In this document: positions 43,045 to 54,526 of the stretch, piece by piece
Layout: every line of letters starts with the position of its first letter
Position numbering within the stretch: the first letter of the stretch is position 1
DNA from: Oscheius tipulae
Lineage: Eukaryota > Nematoda > Chromadorea > Rhabditida > Rhabditidae
Reading direction: 5' to 3'
Assembly (NCBI GenBank): GCA_037178975.1
Contig: JASJZH010000002.1
Span: forward strand, 7,925,501 to 7,989,500
Length of the DNA stretch: 64,000 nt
The notes under the pieces: generated by a model
Database searches by the model: none
What the model saw: the letters and a program-made list of their open reading frames with translations, nothing else
Told to the model about the DNA's origin: nothing
Made by a program: the position numbers and the translations under genes

Positions 43045-44349
43045 ACTGCTTATTTGATTGCCTATTCTAGACCACAAGTGATGACGAGGCGTTCCACAAA
43101 ACGACGAATGATGATGTGAGATGGTAAGCATGAGGCTGATGACATCAGAAAGTGAACAGACAGAGAAACAATAAGACAAAGAGCAGAGAGGCAGATGGAC
43201 GAAGAACTCAGCTCTTTTCAAAACGACCGACTCGGTCCTCCCGGCAACACTTCCTCCAATTTCCGACTCTCTTCTCATGCTTTCCGCTGTATTATCTCGG
43301 TCAGCGCCCCCCCGTTTAAGAGTCCTTCTAATCAATAGTGATCTCAAAACCGTGTGTGTGAGAGAGAGAGAGAGAGAGAGGGTACATAGTCTCTGTCCCT
43401 ATCACTGGCTCCATGATTAGTTATCACGGCCAGTGCCGCTATAAAGACTGGGACTCTCGAGTCGTAACAGCTTGTACATTCTCTCTTATCACTCCCCCTG
43501 CCTCCCTATATAACATGGCTCCAGTCTCTCAGTCCTTCTGTCTCTCTTATCACAGTCTCACTCTGATTCACTGACTACAAACTACGGTAAACAGTGGAGG
43601 AAAGAACCCTAGTCCCGTGTGGGTTTTGCACTCATGAATATTTCAAAAGTAACGGCGTTCCATCCGATTACAGGCATCGCATAAATCTCTGCAGAACATG
43701 GTTTTTGGAGTCGGAAACACAGGATGCAGAACACTGTCTCTCTGTCTCTGTCACATGTTCCGACACAAATGCCTACTTAACCGTTTTGTTTACATATGCA
43801 GTTTCGCTACTAATATATAGGTCGCCAACGGTTTCCCTCGGATATTTCATCAATGTTCCCTCTGCCACTGTGCTGCCGTTCGTGGCCTCTCCTATTTACC
43901 CAGCTTGATGAACCACAATGTCAACATTTTTTGCGGACAACGGCGACTAGAAAAAGCCATTCGCTCTCGTTCCTTGTGACCAGTGGCATAAAAGGGAACC
44001 CCCTCTCTTCCGATTTCGGCCGTTCGCAACATGTTTTGTCGTGTAATACATGCCCGCCGCGTTTCCTATATACCTGCTAAACTATACTATTCCTATCTCT
44101 CTGTCACAAAATGATATCATATAGAAAGTATTTGCAGTCCTTCTGAATCATAGGAGACTCAAAGTCTTGAGTCTATAAGATTGGTCAATATTTTTAGTTG
44201 CTCGATGGTTGGAGATACAATTGGAAGCTGTGGCCACAACCAAACCACACCTGTCTAACTGTTATATTTGTGGCCTTTATTTTTAGAGTGACAATGACAG
44301 TGGCAGTCACAGTAGCAGTGATCAAACTCTGAAGAGTCCGAGATACCAC

Positions 44350-44380
44350 AATTTCCTGAGGGTTTGCCCCTCAGGAAATT
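44350..44380 (+). repeat. Perfect 13-bp hairpin
   Basis: AATTTCCTGAGGG, five-base loop, CCCTCAGGAAATT. It is unrelated to the other foldback families. Confidence 0.8.
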
Positions 44381-46137
44381 ATGCCCTATCATACCCCAGA
44401 TCATACACAGCTTCAGTAATACCAGTCAACAGCATTCAGTAACCCCCCAGCATGGCTGACAGTCCATCAAAACAAACGCGGCACGCGCTGCAGTAAACCG
44501 TGGCCGTCAATTGGCGCTGAAGCCTCAATTTTGGTCGCATTTTTTTTTGAATATGGAGAGTGCCAACGTCACTGCCACTCTCACTGTACTCATTCCTTCC
44601 ATTCCCTGTCTCCAAGGTGCGTACTACCCCGCAATCTAATAGTCAGAGCTAACTAGGTTCCTGGTTATGACCCCCGTATATATGGAGAGGAAATTGTGAC
44701 GGATAACGAGATACATTGGATTCAGAAAGCCACACTGAAATCTCATTAGGTGGATGTGGCGAACTCTAATGGACTCTCCCTGTCTCTCTGTCTCTCTGTG
44801 TCTCTGAACAGTTCCAATGTTCGCCTTGTTCTAGACAGAGTCTGTCCCCGTAGACTCTCTCCCACCCCCTATGGAGAGAGTCGGCGATATAAAAGGACCA
44901 GTCTCTAGAGGCGGAGACAGAGACAGTTGTTGAACTCTTGACAGTTTCTCTGAACCCGAAGAGTAAACTGTTCTTTGCTCTCCTTCGTACTCTTTTTGTT
45001 TACGAGTGGGTTTGTTTGCCTTTCGGTCTTTTGACCTACTCACTGTCAAGAACTGTCAATGAGTCAAGGGGAGGGGTGAGTGGTTGATAACAGCTGTTTA
45101 CTTTTGTATAAAACGGAGTCAGATAGTCACATGGGGGAAAATGTTTACAAACTGCACTTCCCCCAAAGCGTGAGAAGATCCCGTTTTTGTGCCCTTGTCT
45201 AGCCTTGTCTGTGTAACGTGGCCGTCTGGAACGCTATCACTTTTCTGCAGAAAGACCTCCCTTGACTATGCTTTTTTGAGCTAGTGACCTTGAGATAGAA
45301 AGACAGAGACAGGAGATTTGCTCTTTATTCTCAAATCCGTTTGACCTACGGGTCTTCCTTCTCTATCTCATTGGTTCGTCCAATTACCTTATGCAAATTG
45401 TGCCTACACATGAGACGGACTAATTGGCACCAAATTTCAGCGGATACTGCCCTTGGCGCAAAAAAGCATTGAAATGGGACGAAAAGTCCTTGAGACTGCT
45501 TGACTACCAATTTTTTGGTAACCCGACCTCCGAGCGTTCGTATAAACCAATGAATCCAAACAATACCTGATGCCGACTGCTCGACTACCATTCCCTCTCC
45601 CCCCTACGTTTCCGGAATAACTACCGTTATCTTCATACGATGTATCTTGAGAGTGCATGCTTTCTCCTGACTCATATCCACCGATACCCATTTTTATTCG
45701 TGAGCTGTCTACTTGACCAATGTGTCAATCCAAATCAGTCATTAGTCTCGTCCTTACAATTTTAGAGGGAAGCGAGTGACAGCTTGACTACCCTTCAGAC
45801 GAGCCTATTGAACTCCGTTCTAGTAGTCGGTGTCTCGCTGTCTCTGTGGGTCTGTCTCTGTCTGTCTTCAATTACAAACGGATGACATTTCTCTGCGAAT
45901 TCCCCGTCGGCACCTGCCTCGAGGTGACAACGATCAGCAGGTCTCTGACCTGGAATGCGCTCCGTCATTTTCTGCACTGTGTCCAGCAGCGTGCCAGTCG
46001 ACAAGGCCAGCCTCGCGTGTCTCTCTCTGTCTCTCTACCGTTCGCCCTGTCTCTTCCGGGTTCGACTCTTCTCTCTCGTGCTCTCTCTAGGCCGTAACCA
46101 CTCGGCCGGATGCTCTCTCGCCTAGTTGACCTCCCCG

Positions 46138-46164
46138 GTCGCGCTGGCGCTATATAAGCGCGAC
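46138..46164 (+). promoter_or_regulatory. TATATAAG box inside an 8-bp inverted repeat
   Basis: GTCGCGCT and AGCGCGAC enclose TATATAAG at 46151-46158. It lies about 0.94 kb before the zinc-finger start codon and may drive an upstream first exon or a non-coding transcript. Confidence 0.45.
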
Positions 46165-46997
46165 TGAGAGACCGACTCTGCGGCAGCTCTCTCTGTCTCT
46201 GTCTCCTGCCTATTTTTAGGCAGGTGACTACTCATTAATCAGAACTCTCCATCTTGTTTTTCTCTCTCGCTCTGTCTCCGAGCTTTTTTGTCTTGTCTTA
46301 GATGCACTCTTCCAGGTTCCTCCTCTGTCTCTCTTTACCAGACTCTCGCTCTGTGATATATGTCATTAGACAATGTGACCTCGCACAAGATGAGGGAGAC
46401 TTTCGAAAAGTTTCGGACTTTCCCAACCTGATTGTCTCGGAGGAGAGTCAACATTGTGAAAGAGTTCAATCGCCCTGTGAGACAAGGAGATAGAGAGACA
46501 CTGATTCAGATAGGTTCTCGCTTGACTACCGCCGAATGAGAACATCAGCCCTGATTTATTCAAATCCGCTGTGGTAGTCGGAGAGTTTCGAAACGGAACG
46601 AAAACCACGTTTACTCGTTTGACTGCTAGGTTAGGATACTGTAGGGCTGAGGGAAGGCAACCCTTTTCCGGTTGCTTGGCAATCCATCAGTGGAACACTC
46701 GTAGGAGGAGCAGAGAGTTCGCTTGTGCCAGTCAACACACTCACTGTTACACACCTACACACCTCCTCTGCAGTAATCTACTAAGGAGAACTTTTTGCAA
46801 GGACCAGTGAGTCAGAGATAGAGAGACAGAAAGACAGAGAGACAGAGAGACAGAGACTTTCAGGTTCCCAACTCTCCCGCGCTCTAAATTATGTATCCTA
46901 TAGCGCATTAATCAGGTGCGAGTGACGTTCTCTCTCACTCCATCGGACTCGTATTCTTTTGCCCTCACCAGTGTCAGCTGTCCCTTTTCTCCGCCCC

Positions 46998-47024
46998 GTC
47001 GGGCCCGACTATATAAGACCCGAC
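46998..47024 (+). promoter_or_regulatory. Core promoter of the zinc-finger gene (TATATAAG in an inverted repeat)
   Basis: GTCGGG and CCCGAC enclose TATATAAG (47010-47017). The start codon lies about 80 bases downstream, a normal distance for a short 5' UTR. Confidence 0.55.
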
Positions 47025-47094
47025 TCTTTTTCTCCTTCCCAGCTCCATTTACGCCCTTCTAAACAGGCACTGTTTTTAGTTCAATGCTGCGGTG

Positions 47095-49933
47095 ATGGAC
47101 CCCAATCTACTGACATTTCTCGCCTCCGGCGCCTATCCTAGCCCTCTCCCGAGTCCTCAAGAGTCGGTCAATGTGAGTTTATGGTTTTGGGATAAGGAGA
47201 CAGAGAGGCAAAGAGACAGTGAGAGAGAGAGAGACAGAGAGACCTATTGTTTATAAGAACATGACCACCGTCATACCATCAGTGACACATTCCTAACGAC
47301 AGTGGGGAAGAGAAAAAGACACAAAGAGGGACCTTTGGTTCCCCAGAATATTGAACAGATATGCACTAACTCAAAGGAATTTATCTGAAACCACAGAAGT
47401 TGGTGTGTAGCCCGAGTATGCCCAGATCCGTAGGATTGAAAGAGTAGCGTGAAGTGTGACTATTGCAATAGTCAGCTTAGTCAGAACCCCATAACTATAC
47501 TCTTCCAGAATCCGGCGAGACCACGCATGTCCAAGATTACAATTCCTAGTAGGCCAGCTGTTCTCATTGAGGGGAGCGGTAGAGCGAGAGCTCGTTACGA
47601 GTCGATACGATACGGCTGTGTCTTTTCCCCCCTCATGGATCTGCCGTTTAGTAGTGCCCGTGATACAAAACTTGAAGTACTTCCGCTGTTGACCGATCGA
47701 AGTTGAGTGTGGGTCAAGTCGTCTCTCCCCTATAACCTCGTCATGCGAAAAGTTGGTATCGATCAGTCGACCTAGGAAGAGAACACTCAGCTGATCAGCA
47801 ACGAGCGAGCACAGCCATGACGCTGATCTCTGAGCCCCATGTAGTCAAACCATCTGGTACTAATTTTTGTCTACCCGGTATGCTTTGTCTCTTTTTTCAG
47901 AGTTGTCATGTGCTAAAAAAAGTTATAGAGCAAATCAAATACTGCAACTTTGAAAAAAAAAAAACAAATCACTAAGCGAAAAAGTTTGGCTTTCTGGTGG
48001 AAAAATGAGCAATAAGCCAAAACTTTCTCTAGATTAACTGTAGAAATCTATCGCATTTGTATTTCATTCAAAAATTTCGCACCGCCTTGCCCTGATGGTG
48101 TATATAGTGCCAAGTTGCTCGCTTGACAGCAAGAGATGCCGGGTTCGATCCCCTAAAGAAGATTTTGTTTTGTTCTCACTTCTAGACTTCTATAAAAATG
48201 TTTCAGATGGTCTTCCCCTTCAACTTGAACAATCATCTGCTCCAGCAGGAGCTTCTCCGTCAACTGCTTCTACAACAAACCTATTCAAATCTGCTGGTCC
48301 CGACGGTCGCTCCCAAGGCTATCAGTCCAATCATGTCACAACAGTTGGTATTACCGGCACCACCGGTCAAGATCGAACCTGAGCCTGTCTCTCCGGTAGT
48401 TCAACACCAGTCCCTTGTAGCTGCTCTCTCATCACCGACTACAACAGTAGCCAGTGTGATTCTCACTGCTCCAGAGCCTTGTGTACAAGCGGCGGAGAGT
48501 CCAAAACAAGGTTAGTCGAGTCTCTGTCTCAGTTTCACCGCTTGAATGTAGGTTTCTGTGATTGGTGTTTTTACCGAATAACCTTGGCAATAGGTCAGCT
48601 GCGACCGAAACCACAGGAATTCCTTGACGGGAACTTGTGACCATTAGGAAACCAAAGGTTCTGTTCACTGTCACTGTCACTCTCTGTCCCTGAGCCAAAT
48701 CATCTCCAGCCATCTCAAATGCCACATTGTCCTTGACCGAACAAGTTTTTTCAGAAGTGCACTGTGCATCCCCGTCGACCTCATCCCAGACCAAGGACGA
48801 CGAAGACGAGGAGCTCTTTGTGGACGTCGAATCCGTCGACAACAAAATAGCCAATAAAGATCGCCGCAAAGCCCATGTGGAGTTCTTTCGAAAGATCAAA
48901 TCGATCAGGCAGCGGGCGGTGACCGATCCCAATGGGTTCGTTTGACCTTTATGCCCCGTTTTAGCATGTTCTTATAGGGAAAAGTTCCTGCAGTGTGCCA
49001 TCTGCAATGACAAGGTGCCGATGCAGGACAATGCCATCCAGCTGCATGTCAATTTGCACGCAGATGCTGGTGGTTATCGATGTCAGCTGTGCGGCTTTGA
49101 GATGAAGGAGAAAGGAAAACTGTATAGCCATATGAGGCAGAGGCATCCTACTAAGGTAAGGGAGAGAGACAGGGACAGTGATCATGTCTGTTTCCAGGTC
49201 GATCTGATCGAAGACCGTCGGAACATCAACAAACTCAGTGCCTACATCGAAATCGTGTTCCCCAGAGCCTGTGCCAAGACCAAGAAGGACAGTACAAAGG
49301 AGGTCGAACAGCTTTTGAGGTGAGTATTCTTCTTTGGAGCCGCTTCTCGGATTTTTATCAACGTTTTAAAATATTGCTGTGTTCTGCAAAGTTGTAAAGG
49401 AAATCAAGAGCTACAAGTTTGTAGTACATCACAAACGTGAAAAGTTAGTGTTTGAACGAGATAAGATGGAAGTTACTCGGTTTTTACTGTTTGCTCTGTC
49501 ACTAAGCAGAAAAACTGCCCGAAACGACTGCGGTCCCCGCCTCCCGGGTTGGGTTCCTCTAACGGTCAAGCATCATTTTTGCGGTCCAGTAGACCCGGGA
49601 TCAGTTAATATAACTATTATCACGGTTTTTCGATTGAATAACCCATTTTCCAGGAACCTCGAGGAGAAAAAAATGCCCGAAGTGGCTTGTTCCGTCTGTG
49701 ACAAGCAGATTATTTCTACCAAGGCAGCTCTGACACGTCATGCCAGTTCTCATCCATGGTACCGTTGCAAGACGTGCAAGCACACCACGGACAACGAGAA
49801 AGAGCAAGAACAGCACCAGATCTCCCAACATGCCATACAGTCGCCTCGCCTAACCACCGAGTACAATCTGACCACTGCTATCGAGATAGTCGCGCGACAA
49901 GTCTCGCGCTGTTTCGCCCATGCAATGCAATAG
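47095..49933 (+). CDS. C2H2 zinc-finger protein, likely transcription factor
   Basis: Six exons (47095-47172, 48207-48510, 48755-48935, 48978-49155, 49198-49319, 49654-49933) join in frame to about 380 residues. Starts MDPNLLTFLASGAYPSP. Exon 2 is rich in Leu/Gln then Pro/Val with P-V-K-I-E-P-E-P, a probable sumoylation motif, as in many nuclear regulators. An acidic patch (D-D-E-D-E-E) precedes the fingers. Zinc-finger-like units: C-A-I-C then H-x4-H, C-Q-L-C then H-x4-H, C-S-V-C then H-x4-H, and C-K-T-C then H-x4-5-H. The first exon is linked only by phase and by the promoter in front of it; ATG 48207 directly after tttcag could be an alternative start. Introns hold a tRNA-like relic and hairpin copies. 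Confidence 0.8.
47903..47955 (+). repeat. Foldback hairpin element, copy 11 (degenerate)
   Basis: Only the inner arms (AAAAGTTATAGAGCAAATC and ACTGCAACTTTG) are recognisable. It lies in zinc-finger intron 1. Confidence 0.4.
48090..48160 (+). other. tRNA-like sequence in zinc-finger intron 1
   Basis: TGGTGTATATAGTGCCAAG resembles an A box and CCGGGTTCGATCCCC a B box, about 40 bases apart. The acceptor ends do not pair and the T stem is broken, so this is probably a relic. Confidence 0.45.
49379..49430 (+). repeat. Foldback hairpin element, copy 12
   Basis: GTTCTGCAAAGTTGTAAAGG and GCTACAAGTTTGTAGTAC form the arms. It lies in the last intron of the zinc-finger gene. Confidence 0.7.
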
Positions 49934-50280
49934 ATTTTTAGCCCCTCCCATAATAGTCACGTTTTAAGTAATCCAACCTTGCCGCTTTGTTAGGTGCCAC
50001 CACTTTTTTCCAAAATCGTTTTCTCCCATCCCCTCTTGCCATGACTTTATTCTTCTAGCTTTAATATTGAAACTATAGCCGTCTTGTCCCCCCCTCGACC
50101 GTCATCCAATGATCTTCAGCGTCTTTTTTACATGATTTTGGCTTTAAGTCTGTGCGCCTATGCCCCATGGGCATGAGAGAGTATCTAATAAACTTATTGA
50201 AGCTTTGTTACGCCAAGAAAGTTGGAGTGAGACAGCTTGATACGTTTTTCGGGGTCAAGAACTCATTTTTCGGCCTAGTG

Positions 50281-50331
50281 ATGTTTACAAAGTAGTAGAG
50301 CTGATTAAGAGCTACAAGTTTTTGGAGCATC
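50281..50331 (+). repeat. Foldback hairpin element, copy 13
   Basis: TTTACAAAGTAGTAGAGC and GAGCTACAAGTTTTTGGAGC are degenerate arms, with the usual TTTTTCGG flank at about 50260. Confidence 0.6.
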
Positions 50332-50764
50332 AAACAATTGGAAAATGTCGTCTTTGACCGAAAAAATAGCAGAAACAGACTATTTCGTCGCACTGAAGTA
50401 AAATAACATTGAGCTCTCATTAGCTCAATCAAACTCGCATCCTACCTCCAGTCCTTCAGTACTCGGTAGCTGTCTTCCAGTCCCTCTAGGGACATCGCAA
50501 GATGCTCGGCGGCTCTGAAACTGACTTTTATTCACTGGATTTCACATTTTTCTGGGTTCGAAAACCAACAACCTTCCCACTCTTTCGAGCCCTTTAAAAA
50601 GCCCTGAGCTCTGTTTGTCCAGGCTCTCCTTCGCAAAGTTCAAGTTCATTAGTCTCTGGTATTCCAACTTGTCTATTTGCCTGCCAACGACACCTTATTT
50701 GAACAGAGCTGCTTCCTGTCGTTTTTTTGCTATCGAACCATGGACCCTGGAGCCGTTCGAATAT

Positions 50765-51556
50765 TCAGGGACTCACATCGGACTGATCGTTGATGGCTAG
50801 ACGGTCGGCGGATCTGGCTCGGGATGGGGGGTCTTCAACGGAGAGCAGGGAAACTGAAAGTTTCTGTCTCTGTCTCTAATTCTCTCACTTTTAGTCGTGC
50901 TCCCTCTAGTGACATCCTGAACCGAGCGCTGTATATAGGACGGTTCCTTGCTCATCAGTGGGAAAACTTGGGATAGTCTAGTCGGACTTCCGAAGCTTCC
51001 ATTCTCTAGAGTGGCATCGAACCTGAATTCAAACTCTTCAGACTGTTTCAGATGCATACTCACGACTTATCCAGTGGAAGTGTATCAAGTGGAAGCGGCA
51101 GTGGTCGGCTATGGCTCAACGCATCACTTCGTACGTGTTCTCTCTTCTGCTCCGGCTTTCCAGTTCTGAAAACCCATAATATTGAGGTACGCAAATAGCG
51201 CCAGGAACGAAAACGAAATCACGGTAATGCATACGAAACGGCAGAGAAACAGAGGGACAAGAAACAGAGAGACAGAGACTCACGTAGTGACCGGAGGTCT
51301 CTTCTTGAGACAGAAGCGGTAGAGATACACGACGGTGATGACGACGGCTAGTCCGCCGACCACGCCGGCCACGAGAACAGTGATAGTAAACAGTGGCCGC
51401 TGCTCGTCCTGAAACAAAAGATGGGTCCTGAGACCCACAAACCTTCAGGGTGAGAATTTTGTATGAGCCAGTTGGCTTCTCAAATTTCATGAATGTGATA
51501 CGAGGGGGGCCCCTCGGGCCCAAATTGCACCTGGAGAAGCAGAAAAGAGGAGCCAT
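50765..51556 (-). CDS. Single-pass membrane protein, unknown family
   Basis: Exons (complement 50765-50853, 50889-51022, 51064-51165, 51285-51408, 51443-51556) join in frame to about 187 residues if ATG 51556 is the start. The second exon contains one strong membrane helix (T-I-T-V-L-V-A-G-V-V-G-G-L-A-V-V-I) followed by L-Y-R-F-C-L-K-K-R, a stop-transfer signal that puts the rest in the cytoplasm. The tail is Ser/Pro/Arg-rich with R-P-L-P-L-P-L and R-S-A-D-R. A cag acceptor at 51531 within the first listed exon could instead join exons further upstream and give a larger ectodomain. The family is not recognised. Confidence 0.6.
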
Positions 51557-51913
51557 TAAAAAACGGGGTTGCACCCGTGTGAACTCGGTTTTAGATTAGG
51601 AGAGCCAATCAGTAAGATATTAATAAGAAACAGAGTGTTCATCTGTTCTGAACAGCTGAAATCGTGTTTATCTCTAAGAACTTTGCAAGTCAGAGTGGCT
51701 TTTTGGAATTGGTAATTCGAAAAGAGCACAGGACGAGACAGAGAGACAGAGACAGTGACACTGACGGACAAGATTTTGATAAGGTAAACGGAAGGTGCAG
51801 TGAGACCAAGCGGAAAACAAGCGTGTGGAGTAAACTGGCCGGAAGAGTGGATAATATGGCGGCCTGACTACAATTAGAAAAAGGAGACCCGTGTTTTGAC
51901 ATGGAATGGAGGC

Positions 51914-51953
<40 letters not shown>

Positions 51954-52047
51954 TATGCCGCATGACCTAACCTAGGTCATTGAGAAGGCAACAAAGTTGG
52001 TTTATTGGAGAGATGAGTTCGAAAACGGGAAACAGAGACAGACTTAC

Positions 52048-52256
52048 CGAGTGCAAGATGTCAACCAGTATAGGCAGAAAGAATAGCATAACCGTGACCA
52101 GAAGCAGCGCGCTGACCAGTGCATGTTCACAGACATCGAAAAGATAATAATAGACCTTATAGAACGTATTGGCCAAGAGTATCAGCGCAACGCACATTAG
52201 GTTATGACAAGCCCGAAGCCCCAGGAGCCTAACGAGGGGATTCCCACCATTTTGAG
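52048..52256 (-). CDS. Exon encoding two membrane segments, gene ends unclear
   Basis: After a gatttccag acceptor, an open exon of 69 codons ends at a gtaagt donor. It encodes L-M-C-V-A-L-I-L-L-A-N and A-L-V-S-A-L-L-L-V-T-V-M-L-F-F-L-P-I-L-V, two clear hydrophobic helices. It could be an upstream exon of the membrane gene at 50765 or belong to another gene; flanking exons could not be joined in frame. Confidence 0.45.
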
Positions 52257-54526
52257 CTGGAAATCAGAGGGAAAAGAAAGGCGATTCGAATGAAAGTCAG
52301 TCAGTGAGACTGAAAGATGTCTATATGCAAACGAGCAGAAACGAATGTCTACGAGGGATTATACGGTTGGATAAAAAGGACTGGGTAATTAATAGAGAGA
52401 GAGAGAGAGAGAATGATGACCAGAAAGACAGAGAGACGCAGAGATAGAAAGACAGAGTGAGAGAGAAAACAGACAGAAAAATTTTGACATTGCCCACACA
52501 ACATAAACGCGTCAGCACTTCAGAAAAAGACTCTCGGCATAAGAAAGTTGACAGAGAATATTCACGAGGGGGGAGCCTAACCACTTAGCTCAACTTTGGA
52601 CTGGAAGCAGAGAACAAACAGAGAGTCAGTATCCCTGTCTGTCTGTCTGTACCCGAAACTTAATGGAGCGCGACCAATTTAATGTCTCCTCGGGTCATCA
52701 AACTCCCGTCGCTTATTCCAAAAACCATATTTCGAGTTCCGCCTGTCACTCTCACCAACGGGAACATCCCAAACACAGGTTCAAGAATTAACCGGTCACT
52801 ATTTTTACATACTACAAACTCCGAATCGCGACCTAACGAGAGATTAGGAGAACTAATTTGAGAGAAAGAGCGGCCATTTGGTCTCTGTCTCCGGCTCTGT
52901 TGTCTTCACGCAACCCCCAGCCATGTCACTTCCAATTCATGGAACGCAATTCTTGTTAACGTAGAGAGGGAGTAGTGGGACACAAGCGAGGGTGATTTTG
53001 TGAATGACAGGCAGAGGAAAAGATTTGTCGCTGTCACTGTCACTGCCTCTCTTAATGGTCCCACTTCTTTCTCAGGCTCACCCCCTCCATATAATTGTGT
53101 CCGTCTCTTCCCCATAAACACAAAAAAGACTCACACTCATAATACTCTGAACCAGCCAGTTATTGCTATCCATCTCTGTCTGAAAATTGAGGAACTGGTC
53201 TGGAAAAATATGAAAATGGGGGTTCGGAACATGAAGAGGAGGAAGGGAGTCATTTCAATTAGCCTCGACCCTCATAAAGAATGTGTATCTCGTGTCACAG
53301 ACCGGTGACATTCCACACACACCCAGCAATTGTGTCAGTCGATTCCTGGAAAAGTGTCGGGTTGATTAAAACAGTGTGGAGGGGAGGTCAACGAACTCTT
53401 AATTTTGCGGGAGGTCTAGTGTGGGTCAGAGCTGCAAATGAGTTCTGATCTTATCGAGTCAAATAGACTCTCACGTGCTGTGAGAGGAGAACAGAGGGAC
53501 AAACGACAGAAACAGTAAGAGACAGCATATTCAGGCTATTGTCTACCTGTCACCATGTCAGCCTGTTCCTTTGTCCGTCCATGTTGACCTGTCTCTGTCA
53601 GTTTGACTTGTCAATATCACCCTTCCTCAGGCTGTTTCCTTGTTTTTAAGTCTATCGGTCTGTCTACTTCACTTTACTGTCAAGCTACACTTGTCAATTT
53701 GTATATGGCAGGCAGGAGACCCAATTACCAAGCAATAGTAGTTACTCTGAACTTCTGAAGCCAACCTGTCAACTAATTGCTTCACAGAACCTGATTGTCA
53801 CTGTCATTTCTTCTTCCCGGACATTCAATCAGCCAGAGACACTATCTGACAGATCGACATGGGCATTTGGATAAGAACAAAGTAATTTTGAGACGCAACA
53901 GGAAAAGGAGAGACTGAACGGATACACGAGTTCAAGAGGACATGACCAGCAGAGGACAGGACGGTAAGAACAGACAAAAACTGACAGGTTATGAAGGACA
54001 GAACAAAGAAAAGAACCGGTAACCACGGCCACACAAGCAATGTCAGAACGCTTGACCTAAAAGATATTTAGCCGACAAGGTGGCAGTGACAAACTGTCTG
54101 AGAAAGAAGAAGCACCTGGCAGACTATTTGAGACCGGGACACAAAAGACAAGTAGCAAGAGACCCCATTAGGTTAGGATCTCATATTGCCATGGATTTGA
54201 CCAGTCATTTTCCTATGCATTTCTGTCAACAATCACATCCGTAAGCTAGTCAAAAGTTATCTGAGAGCTGTTGAAACGTCTAAGCGGCATCCAGAAGACC
54301 TTTGTATCCAATTAATTTCGTGTCTTTCCGCACCGGAAGAAAACAAGAGAGGGAAAAAGGTTCAAATCGGCCTGGGGGTAAGGGCGGAAAAGTCACGTTC
54401 CCCGAGACACGTCGAAAATGAGGTTTACCCCCCTCCATAATTGTCCTCAAGAAATGGATAAAAACATTTATTTTGTGATATACAATATGAACAAAAATGG
54501 AGATGATAAAACCTCGTGCGTATTTT
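52257..54526. other. Intergenic stretch, no supported gene
   Basis: GA-repeats lie at 51915-51950 (just outside) and 52395-52415, GACAGAGA at 52425-52475, and degenerate CTGTCA/CCTGTC text at 53540-53820. Minus ORFs at 53825-54040 read through that repeat in the complementary sense and are not accepted. Confidence 0.45.

Larger units (their letters stand above)
43045..47094. other. Long gene-poor stretch with promoter-like sites
   Basis: TATA-like sites are at 43507 (ctatataacatgg), 44887 (gatataaaagg), 46151 and 47010. A perfect hairpin is at 44350-44380. Four GCTTGACTACC-like motifs lie at 45498-46530. Around 45880-46020 all plus frames are open because the sequence is GC-rich. None gives a convincing gene, although alternative first exons of the zinc-finger gene may be here. 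Confidence 0.45.

Noticed and set aside
45437-45691. Minus ORF starting MGIGGYESGESMHSQD
   Set aside because: Ser/Gly/Asn-rich start could be a first exon, but no phase-matched second exon was found and no acceptor precedes the ATG.
46302-46493. Plus ORF of 63 codons right after a gtcttag
   Set aside because: Might be an alternative first exon for the zinc-finger gene, but it ends in a stop and its sequence is not protein-like beyond the start.
53825-54040. Two hydrophobic minus-strand ORFs
   Set aside because: Overlapping frames over the same repeat-derived sequence; hydrophobicity comes from CTGTC/TTGTC words.
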